Origin: Phyllobacterium chamaecytisi | Lineage (GTDB): Bacteria > Pseudomonadota > Alphaproteobacteria > Rhizobiales > Rhizobiaceae | Assembly (NCBI RefSeq): GCF_020164455.1 | Contig: NZ_JAIQWW010000002.1 | Span: forward strand, 310,001-374,000 | Reading direction: 5' to 3' | DNA length: 64,000 nt | Shown: positions 18,676 to 27,271 of the stretch, piece by piece | Position numbering within the stretch: the stretch's first letter is position 1 | Layout: every line of letters begins with the position of its first letter | Notes under the pieces: model-generated | Database searches by the model: none | The model's input: only the letters and a program-made list of their open reading frames with translations | What the model was told of the DNA's origin: nothing | Program-made: the position numbers and the translations under genes

Positions 18676-19427
18676 GCAAATTCGGCAATGCGGCGCGAGA
18701 CGGATTGTCACCGGCTGATCTGGAAAAAGTTCTGCGCCAGGTCGGTGCCGAGCGCTATCACAATCGTCACCCCTACCATCATCAGATGGTCAACGGCGCT
18801 TTGACCAAGGGTCAGATGCAGGCCTGGGCGCTCAATCGCTATTGCTATCAGTCGGTCATTCCGCGCAAGGATGCGATGATCATTGCTCGAGCCGAGGATC
18901 CCGAATTTCGTGCCGAATGGCGCAAGCGGATCGAAGATCATGATGGCGACGACGGCTGGAGCGGCGGCATCGCGCGCTGGCTCAAGCTTGCTACGGGTCT
19001 TGGCCTCGATGCAGATGATGTCAAAAGTGAAAAGCTGGCGCTGCCGGGCACGCGGTTTGCGGTCGGAGCCTATCTTTCCTTCTGTACCAACCGCACGCTG
19101 CTTGAGGCCGTTGCGTCGTCGCTGACCGAGCTATTCTCGCCCGTTATCATCAGCGAGCGTGTGCCGGCCATGCTGGCGAAATATGATTATGTGACGCCGG
19201 ATATCCTCGCCTATTTTGACAAGCGGCCGACACAGGCGTCACGCGATTCCGATTTCGCCCTGGCCTATGTGATGAAACATGCCGATACGCCGGAAAAGCA
19301 GCAAGCCGTCATCGACGCGCTTATTTTCAAGTGCGATATCCTCTGGGCAATGCTCGATGCGTTAGCGCATGCCTACGGCGAAAAGGGCAACATCCCGCCC
19401 GGCGCTTTCGATCCGGAGGCGTCATGA
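18672..19427 (+). CDS. pqqC: PQQ synthase PqqC
   Basis: Cofactor-less oxidase of 251 residues catalysing the last ring closure and oxidation to PQQ. Conserved segments include YHNRHPYHHQM (28-38), ALNRYCYQS, and IPRKDAMI. It begins at TTG, overlapping the pqqB stop by four bases, with GGAGG nine bases upstream. It overlaps pqqD by four bases, indicating coupled translation. Confidence 0.96.
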   Translation: MSKFGNAARDGLSPADLEKVLRQVGAERYHNRHPYHHQMVNGALTKGQMQAWALNRYCYQSVIPRKDAMIIARAEDPEFRAEWRKRIEDHDGDDGWSGGIARWLKLATGLGLDADDVKSEKLALPGTRFAVGAYLSFCTNRTLLEAVASSLTELFSPVIISERVPAMLAKYDYVTPDILAYFDKRPTQASRDSDFALAYVMKHADTPEKQQAVIDALIFKCDILWAMLDALAHAYGEKGNIPPGAFDPEAS

Positions 19428-19723
19428 CTCACGCAAGTCGCGTCCGTGCGGTTGTTTCCATGCAATCGCGACCCATATTAAAGTCTCATGCGCGTCTGCA
19501 GTATGATACGGTGCGCGAAGCATGGGCGCTGCTGTCGCCAGAACGGGTGTTCTGGCCGAATGAAGTGAGCCTCGATATTTTGAGGCTGTGCGATGGCCGC
19601 CACAGCGTTGCGCAGATGATTTCATTGCTGGCGGACCAGTATGCAGCAGATGAAGCCGAGATCGCGCCGGATGTAACCGGCTTTCTGCAGGAATGGTCCG
19701 ACAAGTTTCTGGTGACGTTATGA
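19424..19723 (+). CDS. pqqD: PqqA-binding chaperone PqqD
   Basis: A 99-residue RiPP recognition protein that presents PqqA to PqqE. The wHTH-like fold is visible as AWALLSPERVFWPNEVSLDIL followed by CDGRHSVAQMI. The ATG at 19424 overlaps the pqqC stop (ATGA) and has GGAGG five bases upstream; the longer frame upstream is a pqqC shadow. It overlaps pqqE by four bases. A short N-terminal extension before the conserved core is present. Confidence 0.94.
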   Translation: MTHASRVRAVVSMQSRPILKSHARLQYDTVREAWALLSPERVFWPNEVSLDILRLCDGRHSVAQMISLLADQYAADEAEIAPDVTGFLQEWSDKFLVTL

Positions 19724-20844
19724 ACGAACCTGTCCTACCCCCGATCGGCATGCTGGCGGAATTGACGCATCGCTGCCCGCTGCAGTGTGCCTATTGCTCC
19801 AATCCGGTCGAGCTGTTGAAAGCCAACCGGGAAATGGATACGGCAGGCTGGCTCTCGCTGTTCGAACAGGCCGCGGACCTCGGCGTTCTGCAGGTACATC
19901 TTTCCGGCGGCGAGCCAACGCTTCGTGCCGACCTCGGAGAACTTATTGCCTGTCTGGCGCGGCGTGGCGTCTATACCAATCTCATCACGGCGGGCGTTGG
20001 CATCGCCGATGGCCGGATTGAAGCCTGGGCCGACGCCGGGCTCGATCATATCCAGCTGAGTTTCCAGGGCGCGTTTGCTGCTACCACCGAGAAGATCGGC
20101 AATTCGCGCGGCGCCCATGAAAAGAAGCTCGAAACGGCACGCCGCGTCCGTGCGGCAGGTCTGCCCTTGACGATCAATGCGCCGATCCATCGCCACAACA
20201 TGGAAGAAGTGCCGGATTTCATCGAACTCGCGCTCTCCCTCGGCGCCGAGCGGCTTGAAATCGCCAATGTGCAATATGCGGGCTGGGCTCTGCTCAATCG
20301 CAAGGCGCTGATGCCGGAACGCGAAGCGGTCGAGCGGCAGGTGCAGATCGTCGAGGAGGCGCAGGAACGTCTGCGCGGCATCATGACGATAGACTTCGTC
20401 ACGCCCGATTATTTCGCCATCTATCCGAAACCCTGCATGGGCGGCTGGGCGCGCGATGCCTTCATGGTCGCGCCCGATGGAACCGTGCTTCCATGCCATG
20501 CTGCCGGCACGATCAAGTCTCTGCATTTCGAGCGTTTCGGCGACTGGAGCCTCAGCCGAATCTGGCATGAATCGTCAGCATTCAATGCGTTTCGCGGAAC
20601 AAGCTGGATGCAGGAACCCTGCCGCAGATGCGAGCGCCAGGAGATCGATTGGGGCGGTTGCCGCTGTCAGGCCATGGCAATCGCCGGCGACGCGGCTGCT
20701 ACGGACCCGGCCTGCATCAAATCTCCGCTGCATGCGCGCATGGGCGCGCTGATCAACGAGGCAATCAGCACAAAGACGGCCGACACAACGCCGGACGCCT
20801 TCACCTATCGCCGCATCGGCCGTGTCACCGAACCTATGGTTTGA
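19720..20844 (+). CDS. pqqE: PqqA peptide cyclase PqqE (radical SAM)
   Basis: Radical SAM enzyme of 374 residues that forms the Glu-Tyr C-C bond in PqqA. The SAM iron-sulfur motif is CPLQCAYC (C19, C23, C26), with GGEPTLR near 75. A C-terminal SPASM region holds further cysteines (CMGGWARDAF, CHAAG, CRRCERQEIDWGGCRC). The ATG overlaps pqqD by four bases. Its 3' end overlaps the convergent gene by 11 bases. Confidence 0.96.
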   Translation: MNEPVLPPIGMLAELTHRCPLQCAYCSNPVELLKANREMDTAGWLSLFEQAADLGVLQVHLSGGEPTLRADLGELIACLARRGVYTNLITAGVGIADGRIEAWADAGLDHIQLSFQGAFAATTEKIGNSRGAHEKKLETARRVRAAGLPLTINAPIHRHNMEEVPDFIELALSLGAERLEIANVQYAGWALLNRKALMPEREAVERQVQIVEEAQERLRGIMTIDFVTPDYFAIYPKPCMGGWARDAFMVAPDGTVLPCHAAGTIKSLHFERFGDWSLSRIWHESSAFNAFRGTSWMQEPCRRCERQEIDWGGCRCQAMAIAGDAAATDPACIKSPLHARMGALINEAISTKTADTTPDAFTYRRIGRVTEPMV

Positions 20845-21466
20845 TGATCGATTTCTGGATCGTCTTCGACAGCCCGTACAGGCGTTGCTCGATGATCGTC
20901 GGCACTTCGCAGACATAGGTCAGCGATTGGACCCGTTCCTCGAATATGCGGGTTTCCCAGGTCAGCCTTTCATTCGCCCTGTCCAGTTCTTCTGGATCCG
21001 CATCAGGCTTGGCGCGCATCGCGTCCACTGTCGAGGCTTCCTTGCGCAGATCCTCCGCCATGTCACGTTGCTTGTCGGCGTAGCGTGAGATACCGGATAT
21101 CACCTGCTCGCGCTCGCGGTTCAACGTGTCGAATACACCCTGAAACAGCATGAACATCTTGTCGTTCACCTGTTCTTTCGGCAGTCCTCCGGCGAACTCG
21201 ACGATCTGCTTTTGTGCCCCGTCGAGCGGATTGCGCCGCGCCGCGACTTCGCCAACGAGATCATCGATTTTTGGATCGCTATCCCAATTTTTCGCCGCCT
21301 CTGGAATGTCCGGGCCATTCCACACCTGGCCGATCGAAAGTTCCGGTACCTTGCGCTGGACGCAAGGCCAGCTCGGATCATTGTTCGCAGCGGCAATAGC
21401 AGCATTGCCGGAGAGCAGCAGGACAAGGCCAGCCGACGCCGCGAAGAATACCTTTGACCGTTTCAA
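20834..21466 (-). CDS. Exported protein, last gene of the lut-like operon
   Basis: A 210-residue protein with a signal peptide (AASAGLVLLLSGNAAIAA). The mature part starts NNDPSWPCVQRKVPELS and is rich in charged helices, likely coiled coil, from about 100 to 180, with a second cysteine near 190 (YVCEVP). I do not recognise a named domain. It overlaps the ABC permease by four bases and sits where an unnamed exported protein (lutG position) occurs in the Methylobacterium lanthanide-transport cluster as I recall it. Confidence 0.75.
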   Translation of the reverse strand: MKRSKVFFAASAGLVLLLSGNAAIAAANNDPSWPCVQRKVPELSIGQVWNGPDIPEAAKNWDSDPKIDDLVGEVAARRNPLDGAQKQIVEFAGGLPKEQVNDKMFMLFQGVFDTLNREREQVISGISRYADKQRDMAEDLRKEASTVDAMRAKPDADPEELDRANERLTWETRIFEERVQSLTYVCEVPTIIEQRLYGLSKTIQKSIIKP

Positions 21467-22317
21467 TTATTGCCTCCCTCTTGTTTCTTGATGACGAGAC
21501 CGCGCGAGGGGTCATAGGCGATGATTGCGCCCGCAATGAAAATGATGGTGAACCCGCAGACGACGGCAAGCGAGGTCCACTCGATCTGTCCGTAAAATGC
21601 GAAGCGCACCAGTTCGACCGCATAGGTAAACGGATTGAGCAGGCAGATCTTGTAGAGCAGGGGACTTGCCTCTTGTACGCGCCACAACGGGTAAAGCGCC
21701 GAAGAGGCAAAATACATCGGGAAGATCACGAAATTCATGATGCCGGCGAAGTTTTCCAGCTGCTTGATCAGGGACGACAAAAGCATTCCAAGCGCGCCCA
21801 GCATCATGCCCGACAGGAACAGTGCCGGCAGCGTCAGCAGATATCCGGATGGCGGCGCCTTGACGCCCCAGAACCAGGCGATGAACAGGAAGGCGTAGAC
21901 CTGAATGATGGAAACGGCAACGCCGGCCAATAGCTTCGACACCAGCAGGAACCAGCGCGGAAACGGACTGACGAGCAGCGTGCGCATATTGCCCATTTCC
22001 CGGTCGTAGACCATGGAGAGGGACGATTGCATGCCGCTGAACAGGAGGATCATGCCGCACAGGCCGGGCGTGATGTAGACCTCGTAAAGCACATAGGTCT
22101 GATAAGGCGGGATAATCGAAACGCCGAGCACCTGCCGGAAGCCAGCCGCAAAGATGAACAGCCACAAGAGTGGCCGCACCAGCGACGAGATGAAGCGTTC
22201 GCGCTGGTTGAGATAGCGCAGGCCTTCGCGGATGAGGATACCTTTGAGGCAAACGAGATAATTCATCACGCCGAAGCGGCTGCGTCCGATGGGGACGCGG
22301 CTGGCAATGTCCGTCAT
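21463..22317 (-). CDS. ABC-2 type permease, PQQ-dependent alcohol dehydrogenase system (lutF-like)
   Basis: Membrane protein of 284 residues with about six hydrophobic segments and an ABC-2 pattern (NMRTLLVSPFPRWFLL, LLNPFTYAVELVR near 230-242). It belongs to the permease family found with PQQ alcohol dehydrogenases (PedC-like). It overlaps the ATPase gene by four bases and the exported-protein gene by four bases. ABC-2 permeases are often exporters, while the operon also has a binding protein, so transport direction is open. Confidence 0.88.
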   Translation of the reverse strand: MTDIASRVPIGRSRFGVMNYLVCLKGILIREGLRYLNQRERFISSLVRPLLWLFIFAAGFRQVLGVSIIPPYQTYVLYEVYITPGLCGMILLFSGMQSSLSMVYDREMGNMRTLLVSPFPRWFLLVSKLLAGVAVSIIQVYAFLFIAWFWGVKAPPSGYLLTLPALFLSGMMLGALGMLLSSLIKQLENFAGIMNFVIFPMYFASSALYPLWRVQEASPLLYKICLLNPFTYAVELVRFAFYGQIEWTSLAVVCGFTIIFIAGAIIAYDPSRGLVIKKQEGGNN

Positions 22318-23120
22318 AGCCGGTTCCCCGCATTCAATGCATATATCCCGGTAAGCCGAGAGAACGCCTCGTTGATCGTCTCCGCCCCGGCGTTCTTGAC
22401 CACGTCATGCACCGGACCATTGGCGACGAGCTTGCCCTGGTTGAGGACAATGACCTGATCCGCATGGCTGACCTCGTCGATCAAATGCGTCGCCCACAGG
22501 ACGCTGATGCCCTTCTCCTCGACCAGCTTGCGAATATCGGCGAGGATGGTGGCGCGCGATTTGATATCGAGGCCAACGGTCGCTTCATCGAGCAGCAACA
22601 GCGAGGGTTCGTGCAACAGCGCCCGCACAATCTCCACGCGCCGGATTTGCCCGCCGGAGAGGCTGCGGGCTTTTTCATGGAGCCGGTCGCTCATGTCGAT
22701 GGATTGCATCAGATCGTGAATGCGTCGGTTGGCTTCGCGCGAGCGAATGCCATGCAGCGATGCATGGTAGGAGAGGTTCTGATGCACTGAAAGATCGAGA
22801 TCGAGCGTGCGTGCCTGGAAAACAATGCCGAGCCGCCGCAACGCATCGCCCGGCCGCCGGTCGATGTCGTGACCGAACACATGGATGCGGCCATGCCTTG
22901 TTGCGAACAGATGACTTATGAGCGAGAACAACGTCGTCTTGCCGGCTCCGTTCAGGCCAAGCAGCACGGCAAAACGGCCTGGCGCTATGGAAAACGTGAC
23001 GTTTTCCAGCGCCTGGCGTTTGCCATAGGCGTAACTCACCGATGCGAGATCAAGCGCCGGAAGATTTGCTTCCGGCATTGACTTGTCATTGATGTTCCTC
23101 AGTCCGGCATTTGTACCCAT
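22314..23120 (-). CDS. ABC transporter ATPase, PQQ-dependent alcohol dehydrogenase system (lutE-like)
   Basis: ATPase of 268 residues. Walker A GLNGAGKTT is at about 55-63, signature LSGGQ at 154-158, Walker B LLLLDEA at 174-180, and a switch His in WATHLIDE. I chose the ATG at 23120, which follows GGTGGAG by five bases; the longer frame upstream lacks a site. It partners the ABC-2 permease and matches the PQQ-associated ATPase family. Confidence 0.88.
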   Translation of the reverse strand: MGTNAGLRNINDKSMPEANLPALDLASVSYAYGKRQALENVTFSIAPGRFAVLLGLNGAGKTTLFSLISHLFATRHGRIHVFGHDIDRRPGDALRRLGIVFQARTLDLDLSVHQNLSYHASLHGIRSREANRRIHDLMQSIDMSDRLHEKARSLSGGQIRRVEIVRALLHEPSLLLLDEATVGLDIKSRATILADIRKLVEEKGISVLWATHLIDEVSHADQVIVLNQGKLVANGPVHDVVKNAGAETINEAFSRLTGIYALNAGNRL

Positions 23121-23173
23121 CAAGCTCCACCCTTGGTACCTTATGCGACGACGACCTTGCCGCAAACTGACGG

Positions 23174-23671
23174 CTATTTGATGGTAATCGTACCCTTCAT
23201 TCCCTTGTCTGCAAGGTCTGGCACGGACCAGGTGTATTTACCGGGCCGCACCGCCGTAAACTGTACATTGATCGTCCCCGGCGAGTCGAATTCGAGCCAG
23301 GCCGGCCCGCCATCCATATGCACTTCAAGATCGTTGATGACGATCTGGTTCATCCAGACATTGCGGAAAAGATCGGTGACGAATTTGTATTCAAGTCCGG
23401 CCGCGGACGTGATCTTCCAGCGATAGCCCTGTCCGGCAACCAGTTCGAAATCCTTCTGATTGACCGTGAATTCATCCTCTTTCGAACCGAGAATAAGCTC
23501 TGGCACATTCTTGCTGCCGCGCGTGATCGCCGGCGGCTTTGCCTGCATCGCCGCTTTCGGCTCCTGTGCTGCCTTGGCGTCGTCATCGTCGTCAGCCTGA
23601 GCAAAGGCAAAGGATTGAGCCAGTCCGACGCTGAGAAATGCGGCCAGCGCGAGCGTTTTATATGTTGTCAT
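23174..23671 (-). CDS. Exported cupredoxin-like protein with an acidic N-terminal run
   Basis: A 165-residue protein with a signal peptide ending near SFAFA (about 20-24) and then QADDDDDAK. The body (about 55-165) looks like a cupredoxin-like beta-sandwich (DLEVHMDGGPAWLEF, GTINVQFTAVRPGKYTW), but I cannot find the usual His-Cys-His-Met copper set, so copper binding is doubtful. The ATG at 23671 follows GGGAGG. It lies between the beta-propeller gene and the ABC ATPase. The Asp run right after the cleavage site could bind a trivalent metal; this is inference. Confidence 0.75.
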   Translation of the reverse strand: MTTYKTLALAAFLSVGLAQSFAFAQADDDDDAKAAQEPKAAMQAKPPAITRGSKNVPELILGSKEDEFTVNQKDFELVAGQGYRWKITSAAGLEYKFVTDLFRNVWMNQIVINDLEVHMDGGPAWLEFDSPGTINVQFTAVRPGKYTWSVPDLADKGMKGTITIK

Positions 23672-23702
23672 GTAGTTCCTCCCTTTGGTCTTCAGAATTA
23701 CT

Positions 23703-24680
23703 TCAATTCGGCGATATCGCGACGCCCCATGGCAACTGCCCCACGGTGACGGATTTGATCGGCTCATCGGTTTCCGTGTCGATAAATGTGATGTCGTTCG
23801 ACAACCCGTTGGTGCTGATGATCTGTTTGCCATCCGGCATGAATGCGAGCTGCCATACCCGCTGTCCGACAAGCACGTATTTTTCGACCTCGTAGGTTTC
23901 CGTATTGACCACTGCGACCCGGTTCGCAGGCCCGAGCGCTACATAGGCTTTCTTGCCATCGGCGGCGATGCGGATACCCACAGGCTGGATCTGTTCGGAG
24001 CGCAATCCCTGGATTTCGAAGGTGATCTTGTGGGTCACCGCGCGGGTCTTGTTGTCGATGACCGATACAGTGCCGCCGATTTCAGCGGATACCCAAACCT
24101 CGGAACCGTCAGGCTTGAACTCGGCAAAGCGCGGGCGCGAATCCACGAGTACATTGTCGGTGATTTCATGGGTCGACGTATCGATGAAATGCGCCATGCT
24201 CGTCGTCTCGGAGGTATTGACGATGGTCTTGCCGTCCGGGCTCACACCCATGCCTTCCGGCTCGACGCCAACCGGTATCTCGGCAACCACACCCTTGGTA
24301 TTGACGTCGATCACTGTGACGAGATTGTCGTCCTCATTGGCGACATAGAGCGTCTGGCCATCCGGCGACAGGACGAAAAGCTCGGGGTCGGGACCTGACG
24401 GCAGCGATCCCACGACCTCGTTCGTGGCGGTGTCGATCATTTCGACCGTGTCGTCATCGCTGGCGCAGACATAGATGATCTTCCCGTCGGGCGAGATGGT
24501 TATGCCGCGCGGCCGTTGTCCGACATTGATCGTCTTGACCACCTCCATGGTCTTCGAATCGACCACGGTTACGGTGTTGTCTTTCTCATTCGAGACATAG
24601 ACCAGATTTGCCCAGGCGGGCTGTGCAAGAAATGGCAGCGCTATGGTCGCAGCGAGCAGGCACATGTGTCGTCGTCGCAT
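23703..24680 (-). CDS. PQQ-associated YVTN beta-propeller protein (lutD-like)
   Basis: Periplasmic protein of 325 residues with a signal peptide ending near QPAWA and about seven YVTN-type repeats (LVYVSNEKDNTVTVVD, IIYVCASDDDTVEMID, TLYVANEDDNLVTVID and so on). It fits the PQQ-dependent catabolism-associated beta-propeller family. In Methylobacterium a protein of this type belongs to the lanthanide transport cluster (LutD). It lies 24 bases downstream of the binding-protein gene. Confidence 0.88.
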   Translation of the reverse strand: MRRRHMCLLAATIALPFLAQPAWANLVYVSNEKDNTVTVVDSKTMEVVKTINVGQRPRGITISPDGKIIYVCASDDDTVEMIDTATNEVVGSLPSGPDPELFVLSPDGQTLYVANEDDNLVTVIDVNTKGVVAEIPVGVEPEGMGVSPDGKTIVNTSETTSMAHFIDTSTHEITDNVLVDSRPRFAEFKPDGSEVWVSAEIGGTVSVIDNKTRAVTHKITFEIQGLRSEQIQPVGIRIAADGKKAYVALGPANRVAVVNTETYEVEKYVLVGQRVWQLAFMPDGKQIISTNGLSNDITFIDTETDEPIKSVTVGQLPWGVAISPN

Positions 24681-24704
24681 TTTGGTCCTCCCAATCCATT
24701 GTTC

Positions 24705-25943
24705 TTAATTAAGCTTGCACTTGGTCTCCGGCCTGTCCACGCCCAGCGTATCGAGCTCCGAGAACTGATGCAGGAAACCTTCCTGCGGCGAGGTGGAAAC
24801 GACGCCGTGGCCATCGCCGATCAGGATCGGCTGGCGCAACTGCCAGTTCCAGTTGCGGAAACTGAGTTTTTGTCCCTTGAAGGCCGCTATGGAAAAGTCA
24901 TCCGCCTTGATGAAAGTTTCGACCTGTTTGGGGTCGTTTCCCTTTGACCGCGTGATTGCCTCTCCCAATATTCGCACTGCAGTCCAAGCCTGCATGTCTT
25001 TCGACAGCATCCGCCGTCCCGTCGCCTTGTCGAAACGGTTCTGAATCTGTGATCCGCCCCATTGTTCGCTGGCGGGGTGCCAGCTTGAGGGAACCAGTCC
25101 GGCCGTTCCTGCCACCGGCCGCGGCGTCCAGGTCCGGTAAGGGACGTAGCTGCCGAAAACCTCGCTCTCGTCGGCGACGATGACCACATCGTGTTCCGGC
25201 AGGTTCTGGGTGAATACCGGCATCTGCTTTTGCACCTGGATGACGCCGGTATCGGTCCTGCGCGCGGTGCCCTTGTCCTCGTAAAGCCGCTCTTCGACGA
25301 TCGTTGCGCCGAACCGCGTGGCGGCACGGCGGATCGCATCGGCATAGAGCTTGTCGCGGTCGTGCGAGCCATAGAGCAGCACCCATTTGCGCCATTGTTT
25401 CCAGACGAGGTATTGCGCCAGTCCGTCGGCGAGCATGCTTCGCGTCGGCGCCGTGTGGAAGACGTTCGAGCGGCATTCCTCCTCGCGCAGACTGTCATCC
25501 GTAGCGCCTACATTGAACAAGAGGACGCCGCTATCCTTGGCAAGATCGGCAATCGACAGCAATTGCTTGGCGGAAATGTCGGTCAGGATGAACTTGTCGC
25601 CGCGGGCGAGCATTTCCTTGAACACGGGCACTACGTCGGCGTCGAACTTCGTCTCGGTCACATCCAGCGCAAAACTCTGGCCCAGAAACTTGCCGGTCGT
25701 ATTGTTGTCGTTGATGGCGACATTGGCGCCGGCCACGCCCTCGTCCCGGGGCGGTATATCGAGTACGGATAGTGCCAGTTGCGGTTCATAGGCGCGAAGA
25801 TAGCCAATGCGCGTTTCAACCACTGGTTTTGCAGGTTTATTCGTCGCAGCCTGCTGCGCCGATGCTCCGGACACGTTGACGAACAGCAAAAAAAAGCCGA
25901 ATAAAACTGAGAGAGTGTTTGGCACCGTACTCTTCATGATCAT
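24705..25943 (-). CDS. ABC substrate-binding protein, PQQ-dependent alcohol dehydrogenase system (lutA-like)
   Basis: Periplasmic binding protein of about 412 residues, branched-chain amino acid-receptor-like fold. Signal peptide FGFFLLFVNVSGASAQ follows the start. TRIGYLRAYEPQLALSVLD opens the mature domain, and GSYVPYRTWTPRPVAGT is typical of the PQQ-ABC binding family. The start is uncertain: ATGs at 25964, 25943 and 25937 all lack good ribosome sites; 25943 keeps a normal signal peptide length. It is the first gene of the six-gene reverse operon ending at 20834. Confidence 0.85.
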   Translation of the reverse strand: MIMKSTVPNTLSVLFGFFLLFVNVSGASAQQAATNKPAKPVVETRIGYLRAYEPQLALSVLDIPPRDEGVAGANVAINDNNTTGKFLGQSFALDVTETKFDADVVPVFKEMLARGDKFILTDISAKQLLSIADLAKDSGVLLFNVGATDDSLREEECRSNVFHTAPTRSMLADGLAQYLVWKQWRKWVLLYGSHDRDKLYADAIRRAATRFGATIVEERLYEDKGTARRTDTGVIQVQKQMPVFTQNLPEHDVVIVADESEVFGSYVPYRTWTPRPVAGTAGLVPSSWHPASEQWGGSQIQNRFDKATGRRMLSKDMQAWTAVRILGEAITRSKGNDPKQVETFIKADDFSIAAFKGQKLSFRNWNWQLRQPILIGDGHGVVSTSPQEGFLHQFSELDTLGVDRPETKCKLN

Positions 25944-26092
25944 ACCATTCAGACTAGCCGCCATTCACGTAACGGCGGTCGCTTAAGAACAGAGGTGCCC
26001 GTAGTGTTTTTAAACAACCCCGCCATAATCTCAACCCTCGGTGTCAACTTTTCTTTGGCGCCAGGCAAGATTTCCAATCTGTTTCGGGGGCT

Positions 26093-27271
26093 ATGCTGAT
26101 GACACAAATGCTGGCGAGCGTTCAGGATGTTCTTGAGGCGGAAATCGTCTTCCAGAATGGTGCGGATATCATCGATCTGAAGGATCCGGCGAACGGTGCA
26201 CTTGGCGCGGTTGCACTGTCCAAGCTTATGGAAGTTATCGATTTTATTGCGGGAAGGCGGCCCGTCAGTGCCGCTTGCGGCGATCTTCCCATGCAACCTG
26301 AAGTCGTTCGCACAAAGGTTGAGGAATTCGCCGCAACCGGCGTGGACTATATCAAGATCGGGCTCTTCGCGTCAGGCAATTTAGCCGGCTGTCTGGAAGC
26401 GCTGAAGCCGCTTGCGTCACACAAAAAATTGATCGCGGTGCTCTTTGCCGACTACCGCGATACGTACAGCGAAAATCTGTTTGCGGAGCTCTCTTCCGCT
26501 GGTTTTCACGGCGTGATGATCGATACGGCCGACAAGTCGAAAGGGCGGCTACTCGACCACATGACACCTGACCAGATCGGCAAATTCATCAAGGATGGCC
26601 AGTCGCACGAGTTGAAGGTTGGCGTTGCCGGATCGCTCGAAGCGCCGGATATCCCGCGTCTGTTGGCCTATGCCCCGGATTTTCTCGGTTTCCGCGGTGC
26701 GCTGTGTTCAGGTCTCGATCGCACTGCGCCGATCGATGCGCAGGCAACAGCGAAGATTCGCGGCCTGATCCCCGAGGCTCTTGAGGCGAGCGCCCCTCCT
26801 GGCGTCGACTACAAGCTGCTCGCCGCGCGCGGTTATTTCCCCGATCCTGCCGAAGCCGGACTTGGAACCGACAAGATATTCGTCCGTGATTTCGTTTTGC
26901 CCGTCCATATCGGCGCCTATAGTTTCGAGCATGGCAAGGCGCAGAAGGTGCGTTTCGATGTGTCAGCCGATGTCTTGCGGGTGACGCGCAACCCGGAAGA
27001 CATGCGCCACGTCGTGTCCTACGATCTCATCATGGATGGCATTCGTGCCATCGTCGCGCGCGGCCATATCGAGCTTGCCGAAACGCTGGCCGAGCAGGTA
27101 GCGGCTTTCGTTCTGGAAAATCCGCGCGTGACCCGCGTCGTCGTACGGGCCGAAAAGCTGGAGCTTGGACCCGGCGGTGTCGGTGTAGAGATCGAGCGGA
27201 AAAACGATGTGAAGAATTCATCGGCCAAGCCCCGGCCGATCCATGCGCATGGAGGCCGGAAATCCTCATGA
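26093..27271 (+). CDS. MfnB-like (4-HFC-P synthase) fused to dihydroneopterin aldolase
   Basis: A 392-residue two-domain protein. Residues 1-235 are a (5-formylfuran-3-yl)methyl phosphate synthase (MfnB, DUF556) with lysines in DLKDPANGALGA (about 28-39), DYIKIGLF and TADKSKGRLLDH. Residues about 260-370 are a FolB-type dihydroneopterin aldolase (FVRDFVLPVHIGAYSFEHG, then VVSYDLIMDGI, ELAETLAEQVA). The domains would serve methanofuran and pterin synthesis respectively, both needed for H4MPT-linked C1 metabolism. It begins a tightly coupled operon; the next ATG overlaps by four bases. Weak GGGGG ribosome site. Confidence 0.88.
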   Translation: MLMTQMLASVQDVLEAEIVFQNGADIIDLKDPANGALGAVALSKLMEVIDFIAGRRPVSAACGDLPMQPEVVRTKVEEFAATGVDYIKIGLFASGNLAGCLEALKPLASHKKLIAVLFADYRDTYSENLFAELSSAGFHGVMIDTADKSKGRLLDHMTPDQIGKFIKDGQSHELKVGVAGSLEAPDIPRLLAYAPDFLGFRGALCSGLDRTAPIDAQATAKIRGLIPEALEASAPPGVDYKLLAARGYFPDPAEAGLGTDKIFVRDFVLPVHIGAYSFEHGKAQKVRFDVSADVLRVTRNPEDMRHVVSYDLIMDGIRAIVARGHIELAETLAEQVAAFVLENPRVTRVVVRAEKLELGPGGVGVEIERKNDVKNSSAKPRPIHAHGGRKSS

